This document shows positions 11,769 to 21,193 of a stretch of DNA of 28,604 nucleotides, piece by piece. Made by a program: the position numbers and the translations under genes. The DNA comes from Setaria digitata. Lineage: Eukaryota; Nematoda; Chromadorea; Rhabditida; Setariidae. Positions within the stretch are counted from its first letter, which is position 1. Each line of letters opens with the position of its first letter. Below the pieces are notes generated by a model. The model saw nothing but the letters and a program-made list of their open reading frames with translations. It ran no database searches and was not told where the DNA came from. The stretch is from assembly GCA_003640385.1 (NCBI GenBank), contig RCAB01000658.1, forward strand, positions 1 through 28,604, written 5' to 3'.

Positions 11769-12525
11769 NNCAGCATTTTTTATATATGTTTTCAAACTTT
11801 TTTTAAATTTCTTTTAGTCTAATTCTAGCATTTTTATGAGTCTCATTAAAATTCTTAATTTTTTTTTTTTTAATATGCAGAAAAGAAAGGAATGAAATAA
11901 TCAGTTGCAAAAAAAAAAATTTATCCTAAACTACAATCTGAATTGTTATATCGAAATAAATGAACAAAATGTATTGAGAGAAATGGCGCAACAATAATCG
12001 TAAAATTGTTTACTTTTCTAATAACAAATTGCAATAAAATGATTCAAATTTCTAAAATTATTTTGAATTTTATATCGTTCAAAAATATACGATGCACTTC
12101 GTTAATGAATATTATTTCATTTCAGTTAATGACGTATGGATAAAGTGTTCATTTTAAACTTTCAAAATTCACTAATAGTTTTTTTTCAATTCAGCATTTT
12201 CATCACGCATTTTATTCCTCAAAGAGCTTACGTTTGAATGGAAAAATTTATAAAATTTATTATAAATTGGTTTTTTTTTTTCATCATCAAGAAAATTTCA
12301 TATATCCAATCTGTACAGAATTCCGCATAACAACTTGTGAATTCCATTTAATAAGTAACAAGTTGCCACCTTGCGCAAATTTCAATTATGAATACAAAAT
12401 TAGGTTAAATTTTTTTCAAATTCAAATCTCTATCTCTGAAAGAATGAGGAAAAAAAAGCGGTTAGATAGGTGAAGATATTTAAAATTTCTTGCATCAATC
12501 ATTTATTAGCACAAAGAAAAAAAAA
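9094..12525. other. 3.4 kb with no gene I can support
   Basis: AT-rich sequence with many A/T runs, a 22-bp AT palindrome at 10272-10293, and a candidate six-base exon (TTTCAG|GTGAAG|GTAATA, minus strand) near 10105-10120 with no partner exon. Open frames on either strand are short and compositionally plain. Confidence 0.6.
11681..11767. repeat. (AAT)n microsatellite running into an assembly gap
   Basis: aat triplets with gat and aac interruptions end directly at two undetermined bases (11768-11769). The true length of the array is unknown; the repeat probably broke the assembly. Confidence 0.93.
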
Positions 12526-12695
12526 AAAATTAACTCTTACCTGAAATATAACTATATCAGCATAAGTAATTTTGCTTAATAATTGATTATTTGTAATAAA
12601 TATATTCCAAAAAAAAAAAAAATTTCTCACCATAAATTATTAATATTTCAAAAAAGAACAATGATATGGTCATATTTGAGGTAAGAGTTAATTTT
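12526..12695. mobile_element. Fold-back element, MITE-like, 34-bp terminal inverted repeats
   Basis: Arms at 12526-12559 and 12662-12695 are inverted copies matching at 31 of 34 positions, the outer 17 perfectly (outer end aaaattaactcttacct). The 102-bp spacer is AT-rich and non-coding. Size and structure suit a miniature inverted-repeat element or a long RNA hairpin. No clear target-site duplication is visible; the left flank is an A run, which would hide one. Confidence 0.5.
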
Positions 12696-13590
12696 CGGTA
12701 AACGGGTAAAAAAAAAAATTTTTTTTTTTACTGTATAATATATATATGAAAGAATTATGAACTCAAAAAATTTCAGTTTTAAAAAATGCCTTTGAGCTAA
12801 ATGAAAAGACCTTCAGCATTCGTGCATTCATCTGCATAAAATATCACTTATCAAAGTGCTATCATCGTTTTGCAATATTTTATAAAATTAATTTTATGTT
12901 TTCTTTTTTCAAATTTAAATTTCTATTTTTGACAAAAAAAAAAATGGTTAATTAGATGGAGAAATTTTAAACTTGTTGCATCAACCATTTGTTGGCAAAT
13001 TTTTTCCGACCTGTTGTAATCGGTTAATGATAATTGGCAAAATTTCCAAGATGCCTAGTAGCAATCAAAAATGAGATGTTTCGGAAAATAAATGTAAACG
13101 TTGAATTTTTTAAATAATTTCAAAAATTTACAAATTTCACATCAATTATAATTATCTGAAGGATTTCAGTTGGCAATTAAATTTTTCGCTTCTCCAATAC
13201 CTTTTAATTAGTGGGAAAAATTGCTTCTGCTTCTGCCTTAGCAAAAATTACCAATGACGCAAAAATATTTTAATTAATAATTGTTACTTATAGTATACGA
13301 TTTCGTATAAAACTACTTCGTTTCCAGTAGGACCAAAATAGATGACAACGATGATCACCAGTGGCATGTGATTAAAGATTGATTAAAAAAAAACAGTTCA
13401 TCTCGTTTCATTAATTAATTCCTTGTAAAGAGAAAATTTGGTCAGAACAGAATTTGTCTCGTCACAAAAATGATCTAAAGTTGAGAAATGAGATTTAAAA
13501 AGTTAAAAAAAAAAAAAAGAAATTTAAAGCAAATATTTCTGGATGCAATAAAATGGCACAATGAAATGGAACAATAAAACTGCCCCCCCC

Positions 13591-13621
<31 letters not shown>

Positions 13622-14298
13622 GAAAATTACCATTTTATTATCGTTGCAACAGAAAATCACTTTCAGATAGCGAAATTTTGTTATATCGACCAAATGATTT
13701 CATTTCACTCTCTTTTTCTCATTTTTATGTGTGGGATAAAAAATTTTCAAAAATAACTGTTGGAAAATTTTTATCAAAAAAAAAAAAAAACAAAAAAGAA
13801 AAAGCAGAAAAAGGAAGAAGGAAAAAAATAACAATAAAAATACTTTTGAGACTTTATATATATAAATTTTTAGTACAAAATGATTAAAGCTGGGTTATTT
13901 TTTTGTAATAATTTTTATATTTTTTAAATGATATTTTTATGATGAGGTAAAAATGAAAGAATGAAATTTTCTTTTTCAATTTTTTTGTTTTTTGTATCAT
14001 TTAAATATCAAATGAAAACTGCCATTTTTATGATAACAATTATTTCTTTTCACGTCTGAATATTTTAAACAAAAACAAAAAAATATTGTAAAAAATTAAT
14101 TATTTTTTCATGCAAGAAATGATTGGGATTATTGCGCATTTGCTAAATCTGTTTCATTTAAACTTTATTTATTTATTTAATTTTATTTCCGCTGCTAATT
14201 TTAATGATCCAATTTCTTCCTTTTAATTTATTTTCATCTCATTCGTGCGTAATCAGTACGATATGATAACCATCAGTGATATAAATTGTTTATTTCAG
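12696..14298. other. 1.6 kb with no gene I can support
   Basis: AT-rich, with long A runs (for example 13591-13617) next to a C8 run. About 65 bases at 12933-12998 are a diverged direct copy of 12447-12512. A stretch at 13333-13383 could be a terminal exon (RTKIDDNDDHQWHVIKD then TGA) but has no partner. Confidence 0.5.
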
Positions 14299-14331
14299 GA
14301 GGAGAAATGACAATATTCGATGATAGAAGCG
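14299..14331 (+). other. Candidate spliced-leader-type first exon, orphan
   Basis: TTTATTTCAG is followed after 8 bases by an ATG (14307), eight codons (MTIFDDRS) and a donor G|GTGAGA. The arrangement is what a trans-spliced first coding exon looks like. It does not join in phase to the helical-protein exon at 15668 or to the stretch at 15121, so its partner is unknown. It may be chance. Confidence 0.22.
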
Positions 14332-15673
14332 GTGAGAAATAAAGTGATGCAATTGCAGTTATGATTTAAATAAAAATTTAAGAATGGCACAATTAACATT
14401 ATAGCAGTTCCGGAAAAAGGTAAAAAAAAAAAAAATGCATCTGGTTTTTCTAACATTTTACTAGTGAATCAAAGACGATTCCGGAAAAAAGCAAAACCTG
14501 TTTCGAAAATAAATTCTGGAAATATTTAATGAAAATGGTCATTACTGTTTAATCTAATCACCAATGAAGATATTTTGAATTAGGCATTAAAATGAAATTC
14601 CCTACTGATATAAAAATATTTCTTTTTTTTTTTTGTACAACTTTTATAGGCTTATTCCTTTGGTACAGTGTAATTAAAGCAAAGATTAATTAAAGATAGG
14701 AACAGATTGAGTAGATATTGATTGCATCAACAAATGATCCGAATGCTCAATGAATATGATATTGATATGATTTGATAAGTAGCAGAAAGAGAAACAAATT
14801 GATTAATAGATTTTGATAGGTAATAAATAGGAAGAAAAATGAAATTGATTAGAGATAAGGAATTGAAAAATGATAATATCATTTGGATTAATTGTTGCTA
14901 TATTGAGCGAAAATGCAATTTAATGGAAGTATTTTAGTGATACAATTTGTTGTCAGTAAACAACACTTGCTTGCTTATCACACCTTTTCATCACATGCTT
15001 CAACGTAAAACGCTGTTTACAACAATTTCAATTCAACAGGTATACAACAACAACTGATCCATATCAGTGTGACTACATTTTTCGTCATTACAATTATCAT
15101 TGTTTGTGCAGGAGCATCATCCGTCTAGTGTTACTCTATCACTTCTTCTCTCTTTTTTTTTTTTGAATTAAAAAAAAAAAAAAATGAAATGAAAAGATTA
15201 CTTTTATGTAGGAAGGAAAAAAAGAAAAAACAGAAATAACTCATTAATTAATCATCAAAAGAGGAAAATAATTTCAAAACAATTTTAATCTTATATATTG
15301 AAAAGAAAAAAAAAAAAAAAAAAAAAAAACAAGAGGAAAAAAGTATAACAATGGGTGGAATTAATTGAATTGTTTTTGTTAATATGGCAACATTTCACAC
15401 ACAATACAACTAAACTCGTTTCTTCGCTTTATGTTAGAAATAGTTATAGTGTAAGAATTTGTTGGTGCTTATCGATGTGATATTAAGTTAATGATTAAGA
15501 ATGATAAGAAGAAATACCGGTAATGGATAAGTGATAAAAGTGATTGTAAGTTTGAAAAATTGAATTGGAGAAGGGATTAAATATTGGGAAAATATTCTTT
15601 GTACGGAATGTTTTTTAATTAATTTCTTTCTTTCTTGCTTTTTTTTTTTTTTTTTTTTTTCATCCAGAAAGAA

Positions 15674-16511
15674 ATGTTGAAAAAAGCTAAGGAATTTGCA
15701 ACAGAAGCTATTGATACGGTAGCGGAAAAGGCAAACAAAGCGTATCATTTGGTTTGCTTTCATAATTTATTAAATTTTCATTTTAAATAAGACAATCTAA
15801 TGGAAACGATAGGTGTATTTGAAATAATTAATTCATTAAAATAGTCTAAAATATATGGCAAATTGGAGCAGTCATTTTTGTGATTAATTAATGAACTCGA
15901 CTGGTTCTCGATGGATTGAATTATTTCAATATGAAAATACACAAGAATGTTAAAGTCAATATATTAAATTGACAGATCATTATATTAAATTATAAAAATC
16001 TTCCAGTAAATTCAATCAATATTTATCGGAATTTTTGAATTTTCTTGAAAATTTCACATTAATTAGTTTTTTTCCAATTTCTTCCATCAATTTATTTGGC
16101 AGTTTTACAGGTAAAAGAAAATCCAAAATGTAAGGAATGTACTACTAAGGCGAAAGAAACAGCAAGTGATGTGGTTGAAAAAGCTGGTGAAGCTCTTGAA
16201 GAAGGCGGTTGGTAATTTAATTAATTTAAGAAAAAAAAATTTAATTTCAAATATGAAATCATAATTTTGGGGCGAATGAGTCATCGGGAAGCGAAAAGTC
16301 TTTCAGTACGAAAGCGCTTGCATTCTGCAACCTAAAATGATTAATTGCAAAGGAAAAAAAATTTTTTTTGGAAACACAATCATTAATTTAAAAATCATTA
16401 ATTAATGATTTTTAAACTGTGATGAGAAAATTTTCAATTCAATCCAAACAAATAAACATTCATTCTTCAGGTGGTAAGATCAAAGAAATGGCCAACAGTT
16501 TTAAATCATAA
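15674..16511 (+). CDS. 71-residue LEA-like amphipathic helical protein with CxxC, three exons
   Basis: Exons: 15674-15751, 16111-16207 and 16471-16511. The start follows TTTTCATCCAG|AAAGAAATG: a T-rich acceptor six bases before the ATG, the pattern of nematode spliced-leader addition. Exon 1 encodes MLKKAKEFATEAIDTVAEKA and exon 2 KAKETASDVVEKAGEALEEG. Both show the Lys/Ala/Glu-rich 11-residue periodicity of group 3 LEA proteins and of lipid-binding amphipathic helices. Between them lies NPKCKECT, with C33 and C36. There is no signal peptide or membrane segment, so it should be intracellular. The first intron is certain in phase. The last join uses a weak donor, G|GTTGGT, giving GGGKIKEMANSFKS. 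The stronger G|GTAATT four bases on would end in WW-stop, and no splicing ends in GGW-stop (TAA 16213-16215). No family is claimed; LEA similarity is by pattern only. Confidence 0.68.
16387..16416. repeat. 30-bp perfect palindrome
   Basis: Two 15-base arms meet at the centre TCATTAA|TTAATGA with no spacer, inside the second intron of the helical-protein gene. The core contains overlapping ATTA/TTAAT homeodomain-type sites. It could be a paired binding site or a cruciform-prone sequence. Confidence 0.9.
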
Positions 16512-16796
16512 ACGAACAATAATTTTCTTCCATTTTTTTAAATCATTTTCTTTTTTTTTTTTTTTTTTTGCTAAATTTTCTCTGAAATATTTTTAATCTG
16601 CTCATCTCTAAGCTATCATTATCGATATCAGCTATCAATCATTATCGCTATATGCTATCATCATTTTCACTCTAATGTGTTATTTCATTTTATTGTTCAA
16701 ATTAATTGTATTATTTCATTGCTTTCGAGAATCAGTACTTGTCTTCAGTCTTAACAGCATTAAAAGTAAAAATTGCATGTATCATTCATTCATCAC

Positions 16797-16812
16797 TGAC
16801 GTGAAAACGTCA
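16797..16812. promoter_or_regulatory. Palindromic CRE/bZIP-like site
   Basis: TGACGTGAAAACGTCA is an inverted pair of TGACGT half-sites with spacer GAAA. The 17-mer CACTGACGTGAAAACGT (16794-16810) recurs at 17378-17394, just before the unrecognised plus-strand gene, where the second half-site is degraded to ACGTGG. CRE/ATF-type half-sites are established; use here is inferred. Confidence 0.45.
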
Positions 16813-16919
16813 CTCATATGGGACATTGAAAATGTTCACGTACACACACATAATACAATACGTACGTAGTAGCATCATATAATACGTGATATTTCCAGTT
16901 GATACTTTAGAGAGGAAAA

Positions 16920-17334
16920 AATTTTTCAACATCTTGACGAAATGCTCCTGAAATATTGCCGGTTGTCCATAGCAAAGGAGAACGTAAAACGAAACGCTGT
17001 AGCAACATGTCCCATGCACAGTGCACAGCCTGTTCACGTACGTGAAGCACCCGAACTGTACGGGAAAATCTCCTTCCGTACGTTCCTATTGTCCGCTACC
17101 TCTTCCTCTTTCTCTCTCTCTCTCTNTAATTTTTCAACATCTTGACGAAATGCGCTTGAAATATTGCCGGTTGTCCATAGCAAAGGAGAACGTAAAATGA
17201 AACGCTGTAGCAACATGTCCCATGCACAGTGCACAGCATGTTCACGTACGTGAAGCACCCGAACTGTACGGGAAAATTTCCTTCCGTACGTTCCTATTGT
17301 CCGCTATCTCTTCCTCTTTCTCTCTCTCTCTCTC
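16920..17334. repeat. 208-bp direct duplication around a single N
   Basis: Copy 1 is 16920-17125 and copy 2 is 17128-17334, offset 208, with about six substitutions and one undetermined base (17126) at the junction. Each copy ends in a (TC)n tract. Each holds the 14-bp palindrome TTCACGTACGTGAA (17033-17046 and 17241-17254), tgcacagtgca and several CCGTACG motifs, and is far more CpG-rich than the rest of the window. Open frames on both strands of the copies are mutual shadows. The duplication is probably an assembly join of two alleles. Confidence 0.9.
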
Positions 17335-17411
17335 ATGAAAATCAACTTTGCTCCATTTCTGCTTAGTAGACGTAGAACACTGACGTGAAAACGTGGTCGT
17401 TTACCGTTCAG

Positions 17412-17831
17412 ATAATGTAGGTAAAGAAATCATTACAAACGATAGTTGTTCACAGAGAGAGTTCAATACTCATCAGTACGGTATCGAACCAGTTGCATCA
17501 ATGCAACAACAAGAGTTCTTTCCCAATACACTAATTGATACGCTACATAGTGTAAGCTTAATTTTTGTACTAAAATTTCGCAATTAAAAAATTTCATTAA
17601 AATTTCATTGAAATTAATTAGTTCAATTTTATTTTCAACTTGAAATTTTTCAAATTTATAATAAATTAAAAGATTTTCTTGCTTAATAATTAAAAAAAAA
17701 ATTGGCTAAATCATTCTATTATAATCACTTAGCAATATGACGACCATGTAGTATTTGCTTTGAACTCTGACCTGTTATCGTTCTGTTGCCTCAACCTGAA
17801 TATTCTCAGTTCAGGTCTAACTTGTTACTGA
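17412..17831 (+). CDS. Unrecognised small gene, two 3' exons, 5' end uncertain
   Basis: Exon 17412-17551 follows an acceptor, TACCGTTCAG, and ends AGT|GTAAGC. Exon 17733-17831 follows CACTTAG and ends in TGA. Phases agree across the 181-bp intron. Residues include NVGKEIITNDS, EFFPNTLIDTLHS and, in the last exon, QYDDHVVFALNSDLLSFCC, with a cysteine-containing C-terminus. Codon composition is balanced, unlike the AT-rich flanks. No in-frame ATG lies upstream within the exon; an internal Met is at 17500. One phase-compatible first exon lies in the second copy of the 208-bp repeat: ATG 17197 (or 17215) to donor C|GTACGTG at 17245, giving about 95 residues. The ATG at 17197 is ACG in the first copy. 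No family or signal peptide seen. Confidence 0.42.
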
Positions 17832-18902
17832 GTTCCTCAGTTTAAGTTTTATTCTACTCCGACAAAGGCTATTTCTTGCTATAAATGATTATGCCTAGAG
17901 CAATAAAAAGATGAATAATGATTAGCGGTAATGGAATGTGAACAAATAAATAATTAATTCATTACCGTATCAATATCGATTACATGTGTAAACAAAATAA
18001 AATAAATATAGCCAATATATGCTCAAATATAGTTTATCTTATTAGATTTAATGGAAAAATTGAAATGAATTTATCAGATTGAATGCATTAATTACTGAAA
18101 TACTTACCGCTGATATGATATATATTCCTAATTTTGATAATATTAAATTAAATGCTGGGTGAAAAATACGTCGAATTTTATTGCTTGAAAAATGAATTAT
18201 GCTGAATCCAAATAAGTGAAAGTACACTGAGAAGGAGAAGAATAATAATAAACTAAAAAGTGTAACAACTTATTTATTTATTTATTTATTTTTTCAACAA
18301 TTCAATTCAATTTATGAAGCATATGAATTGGAAAATGGCATTATAAATTTTTTACAATTTAAGATATCTGCTGAATTTGTTATCAGTGATAAGTTTTATT
18401 TTGAATACAATTCATTTATCACAGAAAATTCTGATACGGTTACATTATGAACTGGGAAATTTCAACACTTCAGAGTGTTATTGACGAAAATTAAGCTGTT
18501 AGTTGGTTGAAAGTTTGACTATCACTTCGTTTATGTATCCTCATGAGTATTTGTTCTGAAAATAAACGCACTAATTAAATTAATAATAAAGGTTAACTGA
18601 TAAATAATTAGTGCATAATAGTGACTCAATTGTAATTAGTTCACTCCAGAAGAAAAAAAAAAAAAAAAAACGAATTAATTAGATTCCAATAGAATGAAAT
18701 AAAAGGAAAAAAAGACGAAAATTATTGCATAGAATAGATGAAAAATAATCTTTCATATTTGTAAATAATTTTTCTTCTTTTTCTTTCTATTTTTATTTTT
18801 ATTTTCTAAATTTATCCTTGAAAAGTTAAAGTATTTTATTAGATGTGAAAAAAATATTGCTACTTTTTACATCAATTTAAAAAATGATAAAAAAGTACAA
18901 AC
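17832..18902. other. 1.07 kb with no gene seen
   Basis: AT-rich sequence with poly-A and T-rich runs. A perfect small hairpin, AACACT-TCAG-AGTGTT, lies at 18464-18479. An isolated donor, CAG|CGGTAAGTATT, lies near 18100 on the minus strand. Nothing identifies a further exon of the adjacent secreted-peptide gene. Confidence 0.55.
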
Positions 18903-19994
18903 TTACTTTACCACAGGTGCAGCAAAGAGATTTTCAACGCAAACATTTTTTTCCTCATCACATTCAAATCTTTCCGGACAATAACCATTTACACAGGCTA
19001 AAACGAATTGCTTATAATTTCAGGATGATAATAACCTTTCTGTTTCATACCTCTGAAAAAAAAATCATTTTTCCCCGGTCTAATGATTCGGCAATGCAGC
19101 TTAGGTTGGTTCTAAAAAGTTTGATCTAAAAGATTTTAATTTGCAACCCGGATGTATTTATGCCTAAAATGATATTGCATTGTGGGAATAAATTTCTCAA
19201 ACTTTTTACATCTAGACTAATTGTGTCGTGTATTTGATTTGAAAAATTTGGCAAATTTCAGGAGTACGGTAGTTTAGGCTAAATACTATGCTGCTTAATA
19301 AGTGATATCATTTTAATATCGATGGATGATGAATTGCCTGAAATTTGCCTACCATTAAGCATTTAACTATTATCAAAAAATTTCTATCAAATTGTTTCCG
19401 TTTTTTTTTTTTCCTTTTTTTTTTTTTTTTTTTGTAAATATTCTGTAACAATGATTAACAGCCTTTTCGCATTTTAGTAATTGTTTCAGTAAAATTTACG
19501 GCCCAAACAAAATTGACTGTGAAACGAAATTTAAGTGATTCGAATACTCCTATGAATGTAAAATTAGATCAAAAAACAAAAAATATAACTACTTCATGCC
19601 AAGATATTCTACTTATCAAACTGGGCTAATAATGGATATTAGCCATATCTAGCCTTCATGCTAGGATACTCTATGCTAGGATAAAATATGCCTAAGACTG
19701 TGTTTGAAATATCCGTAGCCAAAAATTTTGCTACCGTTATTTGCCAGCTGTGCTTATTAATCTATCCTATCAATTTGATTAATGCTCATACAAATAAACA
19801 TTTGCTTTAGGATTATCACATGGATTTATCAGTCACAAAACGCGACTGATTAAATGATAATGATAAAATTTTGAAAAAAAATAATAATAAAAATTTTTTA
19901 GGATAATAATAATGAAATACTTACGCATTTCACTAGCATTTGCAGTGGAAATTGTTAGCAATGAGGCAAGAATGAAGAATGTGACGAGAAACAT
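18903..19994 (-). CDS. Secreted four-cysteine mini-peptide, 54-residue precursor
   Basis: Two exons: 19994-19925 (ATG to ATGC|GTAAGT) and 18997-18903 (TTTTAG|CC to TAA). Phases agree. Residues 1-20 (MFLVTFFILASLLTISTANA) are a clear signal peptide with an AxA cleavage site. The mature chain is about 34 residues with cysteines at 25, 30, 36 and 43, spaced C-x4-C-x5-C-x6-C, within PCVNGYCPERFECDEEKNVC. The CxNGxCPxxxxC pattern resembles the short cysteine repeats of many nematode secreted proteins. Role is unknown: possibly cuticular, antimicrobial or host-facing. The stop overlaps a near-consensus donor, AAA|GTAAGTTTG at 18905, so further exons and more repeats remain possible. GATA-type sites lie about 30 bp and 580 bp upstream. 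Confidence 0.72.
19624..19644. repeat. Perfect 8-bp-stem hairpin in intron
   Basis: GGCTAATA-ATGGA-TATTAGCC, followed by CTAGC..GCTAG and a twice-repeated atgctaggata up to about 19682. It lies in the intron of the secreted-peptide gene. This could be a small structured RNA or a worn repeat; the stems are too short for a typical microRNA precursor. Confidence 0.6.
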
Positions 19995-20567
19995 TGTAAT
20001 TAACAGTACTGTGCTACTACATCTGATAATAATGCTTTTATGGAAATGAATAACAATTCGTTTATTGTTTACAATTTTGTAGTTTATTTGTACAGTAGCA
20101 ATCAGAATTTGATAGATGTTTTAAATTATTTGTTTAGCTGATTTTATTACCATAAAGTTATCTGTTATGAATCTATTTTAAGCTAAACTTTAAATAATGT
20201 TTATATGATGAAAATGTACAATTAAATTTAAATTTTGCTATAGCTATCTTTTTTTTTCTGGATTAAAAGGATGAATATTTGTTATCATATAACTGTTTGT
20301 AATATACATATGCTAAAAAAGACCATATAACATATGGATAGGAAATGTTCCATTGAATCAGTCAATAATGATATAAAAAAATTTGGCTTTATTTCTTTTT
20401 TTTGATTTTAATTTTTGAAAAAAAAAAAAGTTACGATGTTTGAGAAAATAAATTTTTAAAAAAATTTCATGTTTTATTATAGCGCTAAATTTGCTATATC
20501 CGTTTATTTTTTTTTTTTTTCGTACGATAGAAGCATATTTAGTATCGTACAGCACTATCACAATAAA

Positions 20568-20600
20568 TGATAAGACTTATCATCGACAAATAATGATAAG
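20568..20600. promoter_or_regulatory. GATA-factor site cluster with palindromic core
   Basis: TGATAAGACTTATCA (20568-20582) is an inverted pair of TGATAAG sites around one base, and a third TGATAAG is at 20594-20600. Just before them, GTACGATA (20522-20529) and TATCGTAC (20543-20550) form an 8-bp inverted repeat. The cluster is about 580 bp upstream of the secreted-peptide ATG. In nematodes such sites are bound by gut and hypodermal GATA factors. Confidence 0.4.
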
Positions 20601-20868
20601 ATGTCTGATTAAATCAATTAATAGTGATATAAGAAATAGTACCTCTATCTGATTGCATGTATTTGTGATTCAAAATTCGTGAAAATTCAATATTAAATTT
20701 GTAAAATTTTGATGATATTTTACAGTGTTATGAAAATTAATAGAACTTTGCAAAAGCTCCCAAGGATTTTGAAAAGTTTCTAAGATTCATAGATAGTTAA
20801 AAAATCCCGAAGATATCTTCAATCATTAAAATATATTTGAAATATTGAAATTTTTAAGAGCAAATTTA

Positions 20869-21193
20869 GAATAAAATAAGCAATCTTTAAAGTTTTATAA
20901 ATTCTGATGACAGAAAAAAACAAAAAAAAATTCCTTAAATATCATAATTTCTTACAACACAAAAGGAGAGAAAAAAAAAAAACGCTTAAAGTGGCCCAAA
21001 AATTCTTTGGCCAAATCTTAATGAGCAATTGNGGAATAAAATAAGCAAACTTTAAAGTTTTATAAATTCTGATGACAGAAAAAACAAAAAAAAATTCCTT
21101 AAACATCATAATTTCTTACAACACAAAAGGAGAGAAAAAAAAAACGCTTAAAGTGGCCCAAAAATTCTTTGGCCAAATCTTAATGAGCAATTG
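20869..21193. repeat. About 160-bp direct duplication around a single N
   Basis: Copy 1 is 20869-21031 and copy 2 is 21034-21193, separated by N at 21032. They differ in two or three bases and in the length of two A runs. The sequence is AT-rich and non-coding. Like the other N sites, this looks like two overlapping contig ends that were not merged. Confidence 0.92.

Noticed and set aside
12234..12473. 79-codon plus-strand frame containing three cysteines
   Set aside because: Compositionally plain, no signal peptide, and it overlaps a diverged repeat. Probably chance.
13333..13383. Possible last exon (acidic HQWH-containing peptide then TGA) or minus-strand hydrophobic start
   Set aside because: Both strands are open and neither has an in-phase partner exon, so it cannot be assigned.
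15010..15118. Signal-peptide-like frame ISVTTFFVITIIIVCAGASS
   Set aside because: No ATG precedes it in frame, a TAG follows at once, and it does not join in phase to the helical-protein exon.
16810..17258. Overlapping open frames on both strands of the 208-bp duplication
   Set aside because: They mirror one another across strands, and the plus-strand frame of copy 1 is interrupted in copy 2. They look like by-products of a CpG-richer non-coding block.
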